From the NCBI RefSeq assembly GCF_964340395.1, contig NC_135550.1, positions 4,500,601 through 4,564,600 of the forward strand: a DNA stretch of 64,000 bases, in the 5' to 3' direction. A model generated the notes under the pieces. The model made no database searches and was not told where the DNA came from. It worked only from the letters and a program-made list of their open reading frames with translations. A program made the position numbers and the translations under genes. This stretch comes from Glandiceps talaboti (Eukaryota > Hemichordata > Enteropneusta > Spengelidae). Shown here piece by piece: positions 60,170 through 64,000 of this stretch. Position 1 is the stretch's first letter; each line of letters starts with the position of its first letter.

Positions 60170-62432
60170 TTCAACCTTTGTCCTTAACTGGCACCATAAT
60201 GATTTTTTCTAAAATTGCACAAAAACACACACAGAAAACACAAAAAGAATAATTTACAGTACAATCCATCAAACATCTTTTCCAAAATTGACTGTTAAAA
60301 ATCACAAAATCAAATATTGTTACTCTTTTTGAGTCTAAAATAAAATTTCGATCGCAGTGTGCGCAGTTTACTCTCAAAAGTCATTATATAACTTAGTACA
60401 AACATGTTTGAAATGCTCACATGCCTCCTTAAATGAAGCAATATTCTAAAAGCATTGTACACTTTTTCGTATATAAACTCCAAATATGAGAATAGTACAT
60501 GGGTGAACAGTATGCTTTAAGTAGACTACATTTAACAGAGTATGAACAATTCCAAAAATTACGAATAAGTGAGTTATAACTTAATTAGCCTTAGCATAAA
60601 ATGATCTCATTTGACGTCTGATATTGTCATCACCCTCAGAATTCAAAATAACACCAAAATACGAATCCGTGTTTACAAATGACAGCACGGTATTGTTAAG
60701 TTTCACCTTGGGAATGTTCAAAATATTACATCTAGGTGGCATAACAGACAGGCATTTAGCCTTCTTGAGATTAAGAATAATATCATGCTGCATATTTACA
60801 ACATGTTGTTACAAGACTATTAAGACATTTAACTGACGGACATATCAAAACAATATCATTAGCATACATGAGATGGTTGATACATTTACCTCCAAGGTGA
60901 CAGCCAATCTTAGCCCCAACTTGTGAGCTACTCAAATTATCAATATATACCGTAAAAAGACGGTGGGATAGAATGCCACCTTGTCTAACACCGTTACTGA
61001 TAGGAAAAATGATCAGACAAAACAGAGCCCCATCTGATACAAAACTCTTGATGTCGATACCAATAAACTAAAATTCTGTTGAAAATAGGTACATTTCTAT
61101 CCAGTAATTTACGAAATAGCCTTAGCGGCATCTAAAAACACATGAACACTGGAGCATTGTGACGGTTGTAAAAATCAATTTCTTTAAGTAGAAACATATG
61201 TCGGTAGAATGTCTCTGATCGCGCCACATATTTGCAATGTTGTGGTGACCATTACAGCCGCCTACAGATGACGACAAGGGTGAAGACCTTTGTTCTACTG
61301 ACACTCTTCCAAAACTGTTTGCTGTTACCATTAGAGATGTTTCTAGCCAGTGCATCAGCTTTCATTTTATTCTCATTATCTCTACACGCCTTTAAAGCAT
61401 ACATGTATGTAAACTCAGCGCGCGTTTTTCTCATTATTTCAAAAATGGGACCTTGGCGCGGACTACCATTATCCTTCCATAAAATAAATGCATCACGAGC
61501 AATGGCATGAAACTCTTAACATGATCATTCCATCCATGGATACACTTGGGGAGTTTTTTGACCCCTTTACGGAAATACTATCAGAAGCGGCAGACGACAA
61601 AGCATTAATAATATCATCATAAAGTTTATCAATAGTCACCAAGTGTGAGGGATGCTGACATGTGATGATGTCATGACACGTCAAAGCCCCTCTATTCAAA
61701 CTCATTTCTTTGAAATTTTGTTCAGTCCAATTATAATAATTTTGTAATGATCATGATCCACACATGACAACTTAATCTTGTTAAAAGATGTACTATTATA
61801 TGAAAATCATATTTCTGGAGGCAATCCAGGTTACAAACCACACTTAGAGGAAAGTGATCAGAACTAACTGTATGCAACAGGAGTAGAAACGCAGTGATCA
61901 AGCCATGACGTTGAGTTATGGGCTTCACTAAAGTAAGTCAAGTTCTGTAGATTGGCCTTTCCAAGACGAGAGAAGTTGGAACAGATTAAATTATTGTCAT
62001 TACAGAAAGTAAACATTTCTTGTCCGAAGTCAGAGTTGATATCAGCATTCCAATCACCTATTACCATGAAGCTGTTTGTATCAGCTTCATCTATGAAATG
62101 ACGAATTTTCTGGAGATACTTTTAAAATTCGTAATTTTCTCTATTGTGATTTGGCATATATACAATTAATAACATACAATTTACCATCAGAATGGCTATT
62201 CTCAAAGCCTATTAGACGACTGTCATTCCATTGTTTGATATTCATGGAAGAGAGGGGCTTCCTCCAAAGCATAGCTACCCCTTCAAATGGTCTGTCAAGA
62301 AGAATACCGGCTGCATCATCCATAGCCGTTTCACCAACAGCATAGAAATTGTTACTAATGTGTGACAACAAGCTAAGCTCTGACCCTGATAGCCAGTGCT
62401 CTTGCAGAAAACATATGTCACTCGTTTATACC
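60170..62432 (-). mobile_element. 5'-truncated, decayed non-LTR retrotransposon (endonuclease and reverse transcriptase)
   Basis: Reading the minus strand in shifting frames gives, in order: an apurinic-type endonuclease start (FLQEHWLSGSELSLLS near 62415, GVAMLWRKPLSS, VIGDWNADINSD near 62065); a linker (RKTRAEFTYMYALKACRDNE, SKQFWKSVSR near 61300, VGGCNGHHNIANMW); reverse transcriptase (NGVRQGGILS near 61000, MYANDIVLICPSVK near 60870, SYFGVILNSEG); and a tail (LLKAYCSPMY). Numerous stops and frameshifts occur. The catalytic YADD box reads YAND. The order and motifs place it in the Jockey/CR1/L2 group; the clade is not certain. Similarity fades upstream of about 62432, consistent with 5' truncation. 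Confidence 0.85.
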
Positions 62433-63020
62433 TTTACATGTGTGAAATTTGTTATTCATTTCATATTTTGGGAAGCAAAATGCAGTCAACTTTTTTTTCA
62501 GTTACTAGTATTACGTTGATGAATACGACACCTTGTAATGGTCGAATGGGAGTTGTCAAGTCAGTCGTATCTCACCACGCAAACTCTCATGCAAGTCTCT
62601 AATGCACCATGATCGTTCGAAGTTGGTCCGCTAGCCGGGAATAAGCACACACAGAGACCGATAGTTTGGCATGCCAGAATCATGGCTTTCATTCCAGTCC
62701 TCGGGTTTCTCTCTTTCTCCTCTCGAACTTATCTTAACTAACTGGAGAATGGAATCTTTTATTCTTGGATAAAAATGAAATCATACGATTCTAACTTTAA
62801 TATATCACGTCATATTAATTTGCCGACGCTTCAATCACACCTGGTATGAAGTGTTACTTCTCATAAATTGTCATTTTATATGTTTTGCCAATTACATAAT
62901 CGTGTGCATCCGATCGCGAGCCATGCTCTTACTCATAAGATCAGTTTGACATTAGCCAACATCGCCAAAATTGTGTAAATTGAGACCTAATTCCTTAATA
63001 TACGATATTTTCAATCGTAA
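62433..63020. other. Intergenic, nothing recognised
   Basis: No gene or repeat recognised. Confidence 0.4.
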
Positions 63021-63314
63021 CACTAGTAGCCTCGCAAGGGAATGGTGTCAGTCACCAGCGCTCAGATGTTATCGACCTGAAATATGGTCACTCAAGTTGA
63101 ACAAAGAGAGAAAGATAGGTCCATAGATTACACTAGCCAATCAGACGAGAGGGTAAGAAGACTAAGGTTACTATGTATGCAAAGTAGTCTTAGTACTCTA
63201 GAGTAATCTGTGGACCTATCATTCTCTCCATATTCTAACTATAGTGACCACATTTCAGATCGATAACATCTGAGCACTGGTGACTGACACCAGTCTTTCG
63301 AGAGGATACTAGTG
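63021..63314. mobile_element. 294-bp foldback (MITE-like) element
   Basis: The termini CACTAGTA and TACTAGTG are perfect reverse complements. The arms (63021 to about 63175 and about 63190 to 63314) match closely over TGGTGTCAGTCACCAG, GCTCAGATGTTATCGA, CTGAAAT(A/G)TGGTCACT, GATAGGTCCA(T/C)AGATTAC and TAGTCTTAGTACT/CTAAG words. The GGTGTCAGTCACC tract is itself palindromic. No open frame, so it would be non-autonomous. Confidence 0.8.
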
Positions 63315-63377
63315 ACTTGGATTTTTTTTACTGATTTTAAGGACAAATGTAGACGGGCATCAGCTCCTTTGGAGAAT

Positions 63378-63415
63378 TCCCCCCCCCCCCCACCCCCCCC
63401 CCAAAAAAAAAATTG
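63378..63415. repeat. Poly-C then poly-A run
   Basis: About twenty C's interrupted by one A, followed by nine A's. Confidence 0.9.
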
Positions 63416-63539
63416 AAATGAATAACAAACACATTTAAAGGTTATGAGACAAAACAAATATCCCAAGGGACTGTTGCAAGTCTACCAACGTCCTTAAAAG
63501 CATAAGTATCGCCTGGTTATTATCAATGCTAGCATATCG

Positions 63540-63870
63540 GTTTTTTTGGTCAAAAACCCTAAACTCAAAAACTACTGGGTAGATCGGTCTGAAGGGTGTT
63601 TAGATTAAGGATTGTTCACGACATGATGATCCCATCAGCGATATGCAAATTAGGGCTAAAAACGTATCTTTTTGGTCAAAAATCTTTAATTCCAAAACTA
63701 CTGAACAGAAAATCAATGGTATTCATCTGGGGGTATACAGATGAAGAAAATGCATATAATTATTACATCAGTGATATGCAAATTGGTATAAAACGTGAAT
63801 TTTGGTGAATATCTCAAAAAGTATTTGTCACTGAGACTGAAACTTGGTGAGATGTTTAATTTCTAGAAGT
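63540..63870. repeat. Diverged two-unit repeat
   Basis: Two to three units sharing TTTTTGGTCAAAAA, C(C/T)AAA(A)CT..AAAACTACTG, ATCAG(C/T)GATATGCAAATT and a GATGA.. word, about 120-125 bases apart. This is typical of a dispersed repeat; nothing coding. Confidence 0.6.
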
Positions 63871-64000
63871 GTTATTCTACAGATTTTCTTTGAAACGTTT
63901 TGACTCAATTGGCCCTAGCGACCGTGACCACACCCTTAGCAACAACCAAATGGCCGTACGTTTTGGTTAAATAAGATCATCTGGTAGGTAAGTGAGTAAA

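Overview
The window is animal (metazoan) nuclear DNA. It is AT-rich, has spliced genes with GT-AG introns, and is dense in microsatellites, minisatellites, SINE and LINE remnants and foldback elements. Gene content (a somatomedin-B/7-transmembrane receptor, a DUF6589 protein, a lone HIRAN protein, a TMEM35B-like protein and an RDH8/HSD17B1-like dehydrogenase) fits a marine invertebrate such as an invertebrate deuterostome or a lophotrochozoan. The species cannot be named from the sequence alone.

Layout. 0.5-5.5 kb: a large minisatellite whose unit carries a short perfect palindrome. 6.3-9.0 kb: a diverged duplication containing repeated exon-like modules. 9.9-10.4 kb: nested hairpins. 11.6-14.0 kb: a second minisatellite built from a 48-bp dimer of two related 24-bp units. 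15.2-16.0 kb: a tRNA-like SINE remnant and a 31-bp tandem repeat. 16.1-17.3 kb (minus): a complete two-exon TMEM35B-like gene whose AATAAA overlaps the stop codon. 20.3-22.6 kb: a broken short-chain dehydrogenase copy followed by an intact first exon of the same family. 23-32 kb: repeats and an inverted-repeat element, with no gene that I can support. 32.3-32.9 kb (plus): a single-exon HIRAN gene with a CCAAT box and octamer upstream and a canonical replication-dependent histone-type 3' stem-loop downstream. 34.9-40.2 kb (minus): a multi-exon DUF6589 gene carrying stops and frameshifts. 41.9-43.4 kb: two equal-length direct repeats resembling LTRs. 44.4 kb: a LINE tail. 49.8-52.4 kb: a 2.56-kb foldback element. 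54.1-55.5 kb: an interspersed repeat. 55.6-59.2 kb (plus): a complete two-exon receptor gene. 59.8-62.4 kb (minus): decayed LINE sequence. 63.0-63.3 kb: a small foldback element.

The genes do not form a pathway; this is an ordinary mosaic of single genes in repeat-rich DNA. The observation most worth pursuing is the HIRAN gene. HIRAN is known from the fork-remodelling protein HLTF as a module that binds DNA 3' ends. Here it stands alone in an intronless gene with the signals that normally restrict histone mRNAs to S phase, which suggests a replication-coupled HIRAN protein. That reading is inference; the stem-loop and the ORF are seen directly.
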